Part shown: positions 14,696-23,367 of the stretch, piece by piece | How positions within the stretch are numbered: the stretch's first letter is position 1 | Layout of the letters: every line of letters begins with the position of its first letter | DNA from: CAYSLU01 sp964431965 | GTDB lineage: Bacteria; Verrucomicrobiota; Kiritimatiellia; CAIKKV01; CAYSLU01 | Assembly: GCA_964431965.1 (NCBI GenBank) | Contig: CAYSLU010000079.1 | Span: 1 to 25,800, forward strand | DNA: 25,800 nt | Reading direction: 5' to 3' | Made by a program: the position numbers and the translations under genes | The notes under the pieces: generated by a model | What the model saw: the letters and a program-made list of their open reading frames with translations, nothing else | The model's database searches: none | What the model was told of the DNA's origin: nothing

Positions 14696-15556
14696 TCAGG
14701 CGCTTTTCACGAGGACGGCATACCGCTGGCCGGAGCCGACGGGGTAGAGCCGGGGGCTGGCGACGAGGCGCGCACCGTGCGGAGCGGCCAGCCGGGCGAT
14801 GTCGGCGGCCCGTACCGCCACTCGGTGCCGCTTGCCGCCAAGCGGGCTGCGGGCCAGGCGGCCCAGGTTTTTGAGCGAGTAGTAGTCGAAGAACGTCACG
14901 ACGACGAATCTGCGGCTGACCCGTAGCAGTTCCGCGATGAGCCGCTCTCGCTCCTCGGCGGCGGGCAGGTGGTGGACGAGCCGGTTGCACACGACGCCCT
15001 CGACGGCCCCGTCCCGGAGCGGGATCTGGAAGGCCGAGGCCGTCATCCAGGCGGTCGGCGTCTTCCAGTCGGCCAGCCGCCGGCCGAGCAGAACCTGGCC
15101 GAACCCCACATCGGCCTCGATCAGGAGGTCCGTGGCATCCGCGAGCGGGCCGCTGACCCGGCCGTTGCCGCTGGGCAGATCGAGCAGCTCGGTCGTCCGG
15201 CCCAGCCGGCCCAGGATGCGTGTGAGCATCCGAAGCTCGCGCTGCGTCGTCAGGCGCTTGGAGAGGGTGCCCTCGTACAGGCGGCGATAGCGCGTCGCGC
15301 CTTCGATGTCCATGAAGCCCTGCTGGTACGGGAGGCTGGTCTCGCCCGCCTCCTGCGGCTGCCACGTCGCGGCGTCGCCCGATCCGGCGAACAGGGGGAT
15401 TCCCCGCTCGATGCGGTAGGCTCGGCCGCAGGACGTGCAGGCCAGGTCCGGCGGCCTGGACGCGACGGCTCCGCGGCAGGCGGGGCAGGCCAATCGGTCG
15501 AGGATCGGGGGGCAGGCGGGATCCAGGCCGGTCGTGGGTTCGGTCTGATCGGTCAC
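14696..15556 (-). CDS. SAM-dependent methyltransferase with N-terminal zinc ribbon
   Basis: A 286-residue class I methyltransferase. An N-terminal Trm112-like zinc ribbon has Cys24, Cys27, Cys40 and Cys43 (CPAC and CTSC) and ends YRIERGIPLF, a layout common in envelope-glycan and natural-product methyltransferases. The SAM domain has motif I LLDLPSGNGR (124-133), an acidic residue at the end of strand 2 (IEADV, 146-150), and motif IV AVEGVVCNRLVHHLP (184-198). The start is a GTG at 15556 with AGGAG eight bases upstream, inside the previous gene; the two overlap as GTGA, which implies coupled translation with the LPS-kinase-like gene. The target is probably a sugar or lipid-linked glycan, by context only. 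Confidence 0.88.
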   Translation of the reverse strand: MTDQTEPTTGLDPACPPILDRLACPACRGAVASRPPDLACTSCGRAYRIERGIPLFAGSGDAATWQPQEAGETSLPYQQGFMDIEGATRYRRLYEGTLSKRLTTQRELRMLTRILGRLGRTTELLDLPSGNGRVSGPLADATDLLIEADVGFGQVLLGRRLADWKTPTAWMTASAFQIPLRDGAVEGVVCNRLVHHLPAAEERERLIAELLRVSRRFVVVTFFDYYSLKNLGRLARSPLGGKRHRVAVRAADIARLAAPHGARLVASPRLYPVGSGQRYAVLVKSA

Positions 15557-16353
15557 GTGGGTTGCTCCTTCATATGCGATCGCTCGCGGCGGCGTTCGGA
15601 CCGGAAGCGGAAGCCGAGTACGCTCCGGACCAGGCGTTTGTCCGACTTGTCGAGGCGCGCGTGCCCGAGGTAGGCCAGCACGAACCGCAGGCGGTCGGGC
15701 CGGGACAGGAAGCGGCGGGCCATCTTGTCGAGGGACGCCAGGTCCTTGACCACGCCGTGTCGCAGGAGCCAGCCGCGGGTGCGGCGGCCGGACGGGCAGT
15801 CGATCAGGAATGCCTGCGGCGGGCCGGAGCGGGTCACCAGGACATTGCGCCACTTGAGGTCGTGCAGCACGAACTGCTTGCGATGCAGGGCGGCGACGTA
15901 GGACGCGAGCTGGCGCATGATCGCGCGAGCCCAGGGGCGGTTGGCGAACTGGCCGGGCTCGGTCTGCGCCACGGCGGCCAAGTCGGCCACAGCGGGCACC
16001 TCCTCGGTGATCATCGCGCCGCGCCGGAAGCACGGGCCGACCGTTTCGCGGCTGACCGCCACGACGCGGGGGACGGGGATCTTCAGCGAGGCGAACAGAC
16101 GGAGGTTGCCCAGCTCGCGGTCCATGCGGCTTCGTCCCAGCCAGCGGCGCAGGCCGCGTCCGGCGAAGTGGTAGCGTTTGACGAAGTAGGCCTGGTTCCC
16201 GGCGACGACCCGGACGACGCTGCAGATATCCCCATCCGAGACGAGCTGGCCGCTCACGCGGAAGGCGGACCCCAAATCGGGGACCAGATCCAGCAGCGCC
16301 TGTGGGGGCGCGCCGCCTGAGCCCGTCCATTCCATCGCGGTGTCGGCCGTCAT
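15553..16353 (-). CDS. Lipopolysaccharide kinase-like (Kdo/WaaP family) protein
   Basis: A 266-residue protein kinase-fold enzyme of the Kdo/WaaP/InaA type. The nucleotide-binding Lys is Lys59 (AYFVKRYH), with Glu80 as its likely partner; the catalytic loop is HDLKWRN (164-170; Asp165 and Asn170), and Asp185 in FLIDCPSG replaces the usual DFG/DxD-type metal site. Basic residues crowd the C-terminus (RFRSERRRER). Family members phosphorylate heptose or Kdo in the inner core of lipopolysaccharide at the cytoplasmic face. It is the first gene of a set with the methyltransferase (4-base overlap) and the Cys4 protein. The ATG at 16353 lacks a clear ribosome site, and an ATG at 16335 is possible. 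It is divergent from the histidine kinase gene. Confidence 0.87.
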   Translation of the reverse strand: MTADTAMEWTGSGGAPPQALLDLVPDLGSAFRVSGQLVSDGDICSVVRVVAGNQAYFVKRYHFAGRGLRRWLGRSRMDRELGNLRLFASLKIPVPRVVAVSRETVGPCFRRGAMITEEVPAVADLAAVAQTEPGQFANRPWARAIMRQLASYVAALHRKQFVLHDLKWRNVLVTRSGPPQAFLIDCPSGRRTRGWLLRHGVVKDLASLDKMARRFLSRPDRLRFVLAYLGHARLDKSDKRLVRSVLGFRFRSERRRERSHMKEQPT

Positions 16354-16425
16354 CGTGGAGCCGGATGGTAGGGCGCGCTCGATTCGGCGTCAATTGCGGC
16401 GGCGCTCGACCTGCGGACGGCGCGC

Positions 16426-16453
16426 TTGACGCCGGCGCCGGTGGATCTGTACC
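16426..16453 (+). promoter_or_regulatory. Possible promoter with palindromic spacer for the histidine kinase gene
   Basis: TTGACG (16426-16431) is a good -35; 16 bases on, TGTACC (16448-16453) is a poor -10. The spacer holds a perfect palindrome CCGGCGCCGG (16432-16441), which could be an operator. Start codon is 27 bases downstream. Support is modest. Confidence 0.3.
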
Positions 16454-16480
16454 CTCACGCCAACAGAGCGGAGTTTTGCC

Positions 16481-19400
16481 GTGAAGCTCGTGCCAAAGAA
16501 GAAGGGGGGCGGCCGGTCCGGTGGGGAGCGCGCCGGGGCGCCGCCTCATGCCCGGACGGGCTCGCCGTCTGCGGCGGAAGACCTGGCACTGTTGCTCTCT
16601 CCCGCCGTCGCCGCGCACCTGGCCTCGCTCAAGACCGTGTTCGATGCCGTGCCGTTCGGCGTGTGGATGCGCGACCGCACCGGGCGGACCATTTTCCAGA
16701 ATTCCGAGATCGTCCGGCTGTGGGGCGATCAGATCGGCCGATGCCCGGAGGAAAGCGGCGTCGCACCCGGCGTGGCCGATGCCTGGATTGCGGACAACCG
16801 GCGGGCCTTGCGCGGGCAGCTGGTCAGCCGCGAGGTCGAGTATCCGGTCCTCGGCCAGTCGCGCACATTCCGGAACATCGTCGGCCCGTTCCGCATGGGG
16901 CGGCGCATTGCCGGTGTCATGGGCTTCGTGATCGACATGACCGATCGGCGGGCGGCCGAGGACGGGCTTCGGGAGAGCGGCGTGTGGTTCCGCGCCATTT
17001 TCAGCGGGGCGATGGACGGCATCCTGCTGGCGGACGAGGAAACGCGGCGGCTGAGCATGCCGAATCCGCGTATCTGCGAGATGCTGGGTTACACGGCGGA
17101 GGAACTGTGCCGGATGACGGTGGCCGATCTTCACCCCCCGGCCGATCTGCCGCGCGTGATTTCCTTGTTCCAGGGGCAGGTGAAGGGGCGATCCTTGCTG
17201 GCGCCCGAGGTGCCGATGCGTCGCAAGGACGGCAGCGTGTTCTACGCGGACATCAACGCCCGGCCCATCGAGGTGGGCGGCCGGCGGTTTCTGGTCGGCG
17301 TCTTTCACGACATCTCCAAGCGAAAGGAGTGGGAGCGCGCGCTCCGGCTGAGCGAGCAGAACTTTCGCCTGGTGCTGAGCAGCACCGGCATCACCGCGTT
17401 CACTCACGACTCGAGCTTGCGGTACACGTGGATCCACAACCCGGCCCCGGGCTACGGCGACGAAACGGCGGTGGGCAAGACGGACGCGGATCTCCTGCCG
17501 CCCCAGTTCGCGGAGCCGCTGATGGCCGCCAAGCGGGCGGTGATCGAAAGCGGCGCGACGAGTCGCTGCGAGGCCGCTCTTCCGGATCGTGTGAACCCCG
17601 GCTGTCTGCGCCACTTCGACCTGCTCATGGAGCCGGTCCGGGATGAGCGCGGTGTCGTGTCGGGGCTGACCTGCATGGCGATCGATAGCACCGCGCGAAA
17701 GCAGGCGGAAGCGGCCCTGCGCGAGTCCGAGCTGCGGTACCGGGGGCTGTTCGAGAGCGCCGGAGACGGCATCGTGGTGATCGATCCGGAGACGACCGGT
17801 TTCATCGATTTCAACGACGAAGCGTGCCGGAGGCTCGGCTATACCCGCGAGGAGTTCGCGAAGCTGACCATTGGCGACCTTGATATCGACGAGCCAGCCG
17901 ATGCGGCCGTCTGCCACGCTCGCCGGGTGCTCCAGGACGGCATGGACAGCTTCCTCGCCCGCAAGCGATGCAAGAGCGGGCAAGTCCTGGACATCGAGGT
18001 ACGCGCCAAAGGCATTCGCCTGAGCGGCCGGGATGTCGTCCTGGGTGTCTGGCGCGACGTGACCGAACGACGGAAGGCGGAAGACGAACTGCGTCGGATC
18101 CATGAGGAACTGAAGGCGACGTGGGACGCTCTGCCGGACCTGGTCTTTGAGGTCGACCGGGAGAGCCGGATCCATAGCTGGCACGCTACCCAGCCGGACC
18201 TGCTCTTCGTGCCGCCGGAGCAGTTCGTGGGGCGGAGGGTTCCCGAGGTGCTCCCGCCGGACGCCGCGAGCGTGGTTGCCGGTGCCATGGCCGAGGCGGC
18301 CGAGACCGGGCGCCACAGCGGGTCCGTGTACTCGCTGGACATGTCCGGCCGACTGGCCTGGTTCGAGCTGTCCATCGCCGTGCGGGGAAGCATCCGCGAG
18401 GCCGATGCGCGCTTTGTCATCCTGGTGCGCGACATCACTAACCGACGGCACGCCGAGGAGGCGCTGGAGCGCCGGATCCTGGGCCGGACGGCGGAGTTGC
18501 GAGAGAGCGAGGCGCGCCTCAAGCGGGTGCTCGACAGCAGCAACGACGGCTACTGGGACTGGAACGTGGCTGAGAATACCGTCTTCCTGTCGTCGCGATT
18601 CCGGGAGATCATCGGGATGACGCCAAGCGCCGGTCTTGTAACCCGCGAGGATGTGCGGCGTACGATCCACCCGGAGGATATGATGCGGGTGGGCGCGACG
18701 GTCGAGCGAGCCATCAATCCGGGTGCGACGTCCGAGCACTACCAGTTGGAGCATCGTCACATCAGGCCCGACGGAAGCGTCGTCTGGGTCTTCGCACGGG
18801 GCACGGTGACCGAGCGTGACGCGGCCGGGCGGGCTCTGAACGTGAGTGGCGTGGCCACCGACATCACGGAGCGCAAGCAGGCGGAAGACATGCGCCGGCA
18901 TCTCGAGCGGCAGGTCCTGGAGGCCGCCGAGCGCGAGCAGCAGCGGATCGGCAACGACTTGCACGACGGCCTGGCCCAGCATCTGGCCGCGCTGGCCTAC
19001 AGCGCGGACGATCTGCAGGCGCGCCTGTCCAGCGCGGGCTCCGTGGAGGCTCCCCATGCCGCGGAACTGGGCAAGCACCTGCGTGAGGCGATCAACCAGA
19101 CACGCAAGCTGGCGGCGGCGCTGCAGCCGGTCGCCCCGGATCCTGATGGCTTGAAGGACAGCCTGGAGGACCTGTGCGACATGGTTCGAGACCTGATGCA
19201 GACCCGATGCCACCTGCAGGCTGAGAAGGGGGCGAAGGTGACGGATCCGGCGATCGCGTCGCACCTATTCCGCATCGCCCAGGAGGCCGTCCACAACGCC
19301 ATCCGGCATGGGCACGCGGCGGATATATGGGTCGGGCTGCGAGTGGACGCGGGCGCCCTGTGTCTGACGGTGAAGGACAATGGGAAGGGGTTCGCCGCCG

Positions 19401-19609
19401 CGGAGCACAAGAAGGGCGGCATCGGTCTGAACACCATGCGGTACCGCGCGAACGAGATCGGCGCGACTCTGGATATCGACACGGCCCCGGGGAAGGGGAC
19501 GACCGTCACGTGCCGGGTGCCCCTTCACGATCTACCGCCCGGCTCGCCCGGAAGAGCGCCTGCGACGAAGCCGAAGCGCTTGCCGCGCCGTCGGTCTTCC
19601 GGCTCATGA
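16481..19609 (+). CDS. Soluble multi-PAS sensor histidine kinase (HisKA_3/NarL-type)
   Basis: A 1042-residue kinase without membrane segments. About six PAS-like units follow each other: roughly 45-160, 165-285, 290-408, 415-533, 540-656 and 675-799, each ending in a short linker such as DISKRKEWE, DVTERRKAE or DITERKQAE. The phosphorylated His is His828 in NDLHDGLAQHLAAL, the HPK7/HisKA_3 type that pairs with NarL/LuxR-family regulators. The ATPase has N939 in EAVHNAIRHG, DNGKGF (966-971) and a G2 box GIGLNTMRYRA (980-990). The C-terminus is a basic, probably disordered tail. The start is GTG at 16481 with GGAG seven bases upstream. No response regulator is in the window. It senses cytoplasmic signals, possibly redox or ligand; no haem/flavin-specific motif is clear. 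It converges with pxpC, 19 bases away. Confidence 0.93.
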   Translation: MKLVPKKKGGGRSGGERAGAPPHARTGSPSAAEDLALLLSPAVAAHLASLKTVFDAVPFGVWMRDRTGRTIFQNSEIVRLWGDQIGRCPEESGVAPGVADAWIADNRRALRGQLVSREVEYPVLGQSRTFRNIVGPFRMGRRIAGVMGFVIDMTDRRAAEDGLRESGVWFRAIFSGAMDGILLADEETRRLSMPNPRICEMLGYTAEELCRMTVADLHPPADLPRVISLFQGQVKGRSLLAPEVPMRRKDGSVFYADINARPIEVGGRRFLVGVFHDISKRKEWERALRLSEQNFRLVLSSTGITAFTHDSSLRYTWIHNPAPGYGDETAVGKTDADLLPPQFAEPLMAAKRAVIESGATSRCEAALPDRVNPGCLRHFDLLMEPVRDERGVVSGLTCMAIDSTARKQAEAALRESELRYRGLFESAGDGIVVIDPETTGFIDFNDEACRRLGYTREEFAKLTIGDLDIDEPADAAVCHARRVLQDGMDSFLARKRCKSGQVLDIEVRAKGIRLSGRDVVLGVWRDVTERRKAEDELRRIHEELKATWDALPDLVFEVDRESRIHSWHATQPDLLFVPPEQFVGRRVPEVLPPDAASVVAGAMAEAAETGRHSGSVYSLDMSGRLAWFELSIAVRGSIREADARFVILVRDITNRRHAEEALERRILGRTAELRESEARLKRVLDSSNDGYWDWNVAENTVFLSSRFREIIGMTPSAGLVTREDVRRTIHPEDMMRVGATVERAINPGATSEHYQLEHRHIRPDGSVVWVFARGTVTERDAAGRALNVSGVATDITERKQAEDMRRHLERQVLEAAEREQQRIGNDLHDGLAQHLAALAYSADDLQARLSSAGSVEAPHAAELGKHLREAINQTRKLAAALQPVAPDPDGLKDSLEDLCDMVRDLMQTRCHLQAEKGAKVTDPAIASHLFRIAQEAVHNAIRHGHAADIWVGLRVDAGALCLTVKDNGKGFAAAEHKKGGIGLNTMRYRANEIGATLDIDTAPGKGTTVTCRVPLHDLPPGSPGRAPATKPKRLPRRRSSGS

Positions 19610-19628
19610 GAAGCGGCAAACCGGCCGA

Positions 19629-20570
19629 TCAGTCCTGCTTCAGGGCCAGCCGCGCGGCGATGAGATCGAGGCGCCCTCGATAACCGCGCGCGCTTTCGAG
19701 TGCCTCGTCCCGCGTGACGGCGCAGAACCGTAGCGTGTCCCCGGCCACCATCTGACCGAACCAGTCGAGATCGGCCGAGATGACGGTTGCGATCTTGGCG
19801 TAGCCACCGGTCGACTGCCCGTCGCGGAGCAGGATGATCGGCTGGCCGTCCCCCGGCACCTGCACGGCGCCCAGGGGTGTGGGATCCGTGATGATGTCCG
19901 ACCCCTTCACGGTCTCGATGGGCTGGCCTTCGGTGCGGACGCCCTGGCGGTCCGATTTCGGGCTGACGGTGTATTCCGTCCGCTGGAACGTGGCCAGGCC
20001 CCGCTCCGTGAAATAGTCGGTCTGCGGCCCGAGGATGACGCGAATCGCATACGTCGCGGGGAGGGGCCGCATCAGGTCGGCGGGGAGAGCCCGGCATGGC
20101 GGATGCGTCGGCGCGGCGGCCGCTTCCAGACCGTCGCCGGTCTGCACGGGCGAGCCGATCCGGCCTTTCAGGAACGTGGAGCGCGAGCCGAGCAGCCGCG
20201 GCGCCTCGAACCCGCCGGCCGCCGCCACGTAGGCGCGGCAGCCGGACCGGAGCGAGCGGAGTTCGAGGCGCGAGCCGCGCGACAGGCGGACGGCGGCCCA
20301 GAGCGGCGCGGGCCGATTGTCGATGTGGGCGTCCAGGTCGGCGCCGGTGACGGAAACGGTCGTGTCGGCGAGCGCTTCGAGTGCCAGGCCCGGGAACATG
20401 GCCTCGAGGGCCGGCGCGTCTTCCGGGTTGCCGGCCAGCAGGTTGGCCACGCGGTACGCGAACTGGTCCATGGCGCCGGACGGCGGAATGCCGTACCGGC
20501 GCAGGCCGGGCCGGCCGGCGTCCTGCACCGTGGTCAGCGGACCCGCATCAATCACCCGGAACGCATGCAT
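19629..20570 (-). CDS. pxpC: 5-oxoprolinase subunit C (PxpC/KipA family)
   Basis: A 313-residue protein of the biotin-dependent-carboxyltransferase-like fold, known in bacteria as PxpC, a subunit of ATP-dependent 5-oxoprolinase. The start at 20570 (MHAFRVIDAGPLTTVQDAGR) is the standard opening for the family; the longer open frame to 20687 is not. RYGIPPSGAMD (25-35), the run to VTGADLDA, and the late ILLRDGQSTGGYAKIATV are family hallmarks. It overlaps pxpB by 23 bases and lies last in the pxpA-pxpB-pxpC order, so subunits are probably made together. The enzyme opens 5-oxoproline, a toxic by-product, to glutamate. Its end converges with the histidine kinase. Confidence 0.93.
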   Translation of the reverse strand: MHAFRVIDAGPLTTVQDAGRPGLRRYGIPPSGAMDQFAYRVANLLAGNPEDAPALEAMFPGLALEALADTTVSVTGADLDAHIDNRPAPLWAAVRLSRGSRLELRSLRSGCRAYVAAAGGFEAPRLLGSRSTFLKGRIGSPVQTGDGLEAAAAPTHPPCRALPADLMRPLPATYAIRVILGPQTDYFTERGLATFQRTEYTVSPKSDRQGVRTEGQPIETVKGSDIITDPTPLGAVQVPGDGQPIILLRDGQSTGGYAKIATVISADLDWFGQMVAGDTLRFCAVTRDEALESARGYRGRLDLIAARLALKQD

Positions 20571-21279
20571 CGACACAGTCTCCCAGCCAGCGGCCGCTCC
20601 ACTCCATGGCTTCCGACTCCGATACGGACGGGCACTCGATGCAGTCCCCGGGCCGCACCGGCGTCGGGGGCAGGCGGGCGGGGTCATACACCGAGACGAA
20701 CGTGCGGCCGATATAGTGAAAGCCCGACGGCTGATCGATCGGGAGCACCACGGCCTGGGTTCCTGCGAAGCCGACCGATCCGGCGGGGAGCCAGGTTCGC
20801 GGGGTGGCCAAACGCGGCAGGCGAAGCGGCGCCGGGACGCCGCCGAGATAGGCCAGGCCGCACAGGAAGCCGAGGCAGTAGACCGGATAGCGGGGCGCGG
20901 AGAAGAGCCGGATCACCTCGGCCGGGCTGAGCCCCGTGGCCTCGGCGACGCGCTCAAGGTCGGGGCCGTGCTCGCCGCCGTAGAGCGTCGGAATCCGGAA
21001 CACGCGGCCGGCGGCGGCGCGTTTCGCTATCGGGCGGTCGGACAGACCGAGGATCCTGGCGCCCAGGTCGTCGGGCGTGGTGCGGCCGGCGTCGAAGTAG
21101 ACCATGAGGGATCGGTAGGCCGGGATGACCTCGATCACGCCGTCGATCCGGCTGCGCTCGATCGCCTCCGCCAGCCGGCGCACGTGCCGGTTGATCTCGG
21201 GGCTGATCACGGGCGCGTACTCGACGAGCAGCGCATCCTCGCCCACGGGCGTCAGTGTTGGCTCGGGTCGGCGGGGCAT
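20548..21279 (-). CDS. pxpB: 5-oxoprolinase subunit B (PxpB/KipI family)
   Basis: A 243-residue PxpB. VGEDALLVEYAPVISPEINR opens the N-terminal domain (about 1-90), and the cyclophilin-like C-terminal part carries GFLCGLAYLGGVP, then ATPRTWLPAGSVGFAGTQAV and PSGFHYIGRT, matching the family. In the usual GFPYLGG segment, this copy reads LGFLCGLAYLGG, a small departure. PxpB and PxpC form the activating pair that prepares 5-oxoproline for cleavage by PxpA. The start is the ATG at 21279 with AAGGA four bases upstream, 14 bases after the pxpA stop; the open frame reaches 21675 but overlaps pxpA. Its end overlaps pxpC by 23 bases. Confidence 0.92.
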   Translation of the reverse strand: MPRRPEPTLTPVGEDALLVEYAPVISPEINRHVRRLAEAIERSRIDGVIEVIPAYRSLMVYFDAGRTTPDDLGARILGLSDRPIAKRAAAGRVFRIPTLYGGEHGPDLERVAEATGLSPAEVIRLFSAPRYPVYCLGFLCGLAYLGGVPAPLRLPRLATPRTWLPAGSVGFAGTQAVVLPIDQPSGFHYIGRTFVSVYDPARLPPTPVRPGDCIECPSVSESEAMEWSGRWLGDCVDACVPGD

Positions 21280-21293
21280 ATCGTCCTTCCGCG

Positions 21294-22067
21294 TCAGCGC
21301 GCGAGCTCCGCCAGCGGGCGGACCGCGACCCCGGCATCGGCGCAGACGGCCCGCACCAGCCGGACGATCTCCAGCGCGCCCGGCGTGTCGCCGTGCACGC
21401 AGATCGAGTCGAACTCGAGGAGGAGTGTCTGCCCCTCGATGGTGCGCACCGTTCCGGTTGCGAGGGCGAGCGCGACCCGCTCGCGGATCTGCGCGGCCTC
21501 GTGGATTACGGCGCCGGGCTGCTTGCGCGAGACCAGCCGGCGGTCGGGGTGGTAGGCCCGATCGGCGTAGAACTCCTCCGCGACCTGGAGTCCGCAGGCC
21601 CGCGCCGTCTCGGTCGTGCACCCCGACGGGGTCAGCCAGATGAGGCCGGGATCGACGGCCCGAACGGCCTCGCACATGGCTCGCGCGAGCGACGCGTCCG
21701 CCAGCGACATCTCGAGGAGCGCGCCGTGCATCTTGACGTGCTGGAGGCGGAGGCCGGCGGCCTCGACAAAGGCCTTCAGCGCGCCCACCTGGTAGACGCA
21801 GAAGTCGCGGAGTTCGTCCGCGGAGACCGCCATGCGCCGACGGCCGAACCCGAGCAGGTCCGGCAGGCCGGGATGCGCGCCCACGCGCACCCCATGCTGC
21901 TTTGCGAGGGCGACCGTCCGGCGCATGACGTGGGGGTCGCCCGCGTGGAAGCCGCAGGCCACGTTGGCGGAGCTGATCGAGCGGATGACGTCTTCGTCGT
22001 TTCCGAGCGTATAGGCTCCGAAGCTTTCTCCGATGTCGCTGTTCAGGTCGACCGCCGTCCTAGGCAT
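21294..22067 (-). CDS. pxpA: 5-oxoprolinase subunit A (PxpA, LamB/YcsF family)
   Basis: A 257-residue LamB/YcsF-family protein of standard length. The family signature DLNSDIGESFGAY is at residues 7-19, followed by SSANVACGFHAGDP (32-45) and VGAHPGLPDLLGFGRR (62-77); SRKQPGAVIH and SICVHGDTPGA near the end also fit. PxpA performs the ring-opening of 5-oxoproline with PxpB and PxpC using ATP. The ATG at 22067 overlaps the end of the class V PLP enzyme gene by eight bases (22060-22067), so that enzyme and 5-oxoprolinase are translated from one message. This is the complete pxpABC order. Confidence 0.95.
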   Translation of the reverse strand: MPRTAVDLNSDIGESFGAYTLGNDEDVIRSISSANVACGFHAGDPHVMRRTVALAKQHGVRVGAHPGLPDLLGFGRRRMAVSADELRDFCVYQVGALKAFVEAAGLRLQHVKMHGALLEMSLADASLARAMCEAVRAVDPGLIWLTPSGCTTETARACGLQVAEEFYADRAYHPDRRLVSRKQPGAVIHEAAQIRERVALALATGTVRTIEGQTLLLEFDSICVHGDTPGALEIVRLVRAVCADAGVAVRPLAELAR

Positions 22068-23343
22068 GGATGGCCTTCCCGCTGGCGAGGTCGGCCAGCA
22101 GCCGGAGGAAGCGCAGCGCCTCCTGCGGGGTGTTGTAGTGGCACGCCGACACGCGCACGCACTCCGGAATACCGAGTGCGGCGAGCGTGTGGCCCGAGTA
22201 TGCGTCCGACACGCGATTGTGGAGGTTTACGCCGTTTCGCAGGAAGTAGTCCACGACTTCCGCCGTGGGCCGACCGGCGACGGTGAAGGCGAAGATGGCC
22301 TCGCGCTCGGACAGGCGAGCGGTCTGGCCGTATACGGTCACGCCGGGGAGATCGAGCAGGCCGGGCGTACGGCCGTCGCCGCGCAGGAACACCTGCATCA
22401 GGCGCTCCTCCAGTCGCTCGATCACGCCCATGCCCGCGACCACGGCGTCCCGGGGGCCGGCGACGCGTGTTCCCGCCGCCGCGGCCAGCCAGCGCAGGTA
22501 GTCCAGCACGGAGGACATGCAGGCATACGAGGCGACCTCCCGGGTGCCGAGATCCCATGCCGTGCCGGGCTTGCCGAGCAGGTTGTCGCGCTTCAGCGCG
22601 GCCAGGCGATCCGAGATGTGGGCGAAGCTGATGCCGGGCTTGGCGAAGGTCTTGTAGGGCGCGAAGACGTAGGCGTCCGCGCCGTAGGCGGCGACGTCGA
22701 CGAGCCCGTGCGACGCATGCTGGGCGCCGTCGAGGATGACGAAGACGTCCGGCTTGATGGCCCGGGCCGCCCGCACGATCCCGGCGACCGGGTTGCGGGT
22801 GCCGAGGATGTTGGACGAGTGGATGACCGACAGGGCCACCGTGTTCCGGTCGATCTGCTCCGCGACGCGCTTCGCCGGAACGGTGCCCGTGCGCGGATCG
22901 AGTGCGGCCACGCGAAACTGGTGGCCGTGCTGCTCGCAAATGATGCGCGTGGCGTCGAAGGTCGAGGCGTGGTCGAGGTTCGTCGTGACCATGTTTGAGC
23001 CGGGGACCTGCCGCGCAATCGTGCGGAGCAGCCGGAACATCATGCCGGTCACGCTCTGGTCGGCGACGATCTGGCCGTCGCGAGCCCCGAGAAACGCCGC
23101 GACGGCCGCCCGCCCGTCCGCCAGCGCCTGGTCGACGGCCTTAGACGACGGGTTGTCGCGTCCGGCGTTGTCGGGCAGCGCCGTGAAGGTCTCGACCACG
23201 GGCAGGATCGACTTGAGCTTCAGCGTGCCGCCCGCGTTCTCGAAGTAGATGCGGCGGCCCGAGAACGGGTCCGCGCTGACGTTTGCGAAGCGTCGGCGCA
23301 CCTGGGGCACCAGCGTCTCGTCTGCGCGTGGGCAAGGGGTCAT
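22060..23343 (-). CDS. Class V aminotransferase / cysteine-desulfurase-like PLP enzyme
   Basis: A 427-residue PLP-dependent enzyme of fold type I, class V. YFENAGGT (33-40) opens the family pattern; SNILGTRNPV (177-186), DGAQHASHG (205-213; Asp205 and Gln208 contact the cofactor ring) and APYKTFAKPG (228-237; Lys231 as the PLP lysine) are the core. The usual His before that Lys is Tyr230. No clear catalytic Cys loop of IscS/SufS type is visible, so desulfurase activity is doubtful; amine lyase or aminotransferase are alternatives. The start at 23343 has AAGGAG nine bases upstream. It lies 24 bases after a secreted lyase-like gene and overlaps pxpA by 8 bases. The substrate may relate to 5-oxoproline or a modified amino acid, by context only. 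Confidence 0.88.
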   Translation of the reverse strand: MTPCPRADETLVPQVRRRFANVSADPFSGRRIYFENAGGTLKLKSILPVVETFTALPDNAGRDNPSSKAVDQALADGRAAVAAFLGARDGQIVADQSVTGMMFRLLRTIARQVPGSNMVTTNLDHASTFDATRIICEQHGHQFRVAALDPRTGTVPAKRVAEQIDRNTVALSVIHSSNILGTRNPVAGIVRAARAIKPDVFVILDGAQHASHGLVDVAAYGADAYVFAPYKTFAKPGISFAHISDRLAALKRDNLLGKPGTAWDLGTREVASYACMSSVLDYLRWLAAAAGTRVAGPRDAVVAGMGVIERLEERLMQVFLRGDGRTPGLLDLPGVTVYGQTARLSEREAIFAFTVAGRPTAEVVDYFLRNGVNLHNRVSDAYSGHTLAALGIPECVRVSACHYNTPQEALRFLRLLADLASGKAIHA

Positions 23344-23367
23344 GTGGACGCGCTCCTTGAGCCCCGC

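Noticed and set aside
14696..19264. A 1522-codon open frame on the minus strand, antisense to the histidine kinase
   Set aside because: Only its last 286 codons code for a recognisable protein (the methyltransferase). The rest is antisense to the histidine kinase and LPS-kinase-like genes and has shadow-frame composition, which is expected in GC-rich DNA with few stop codons.
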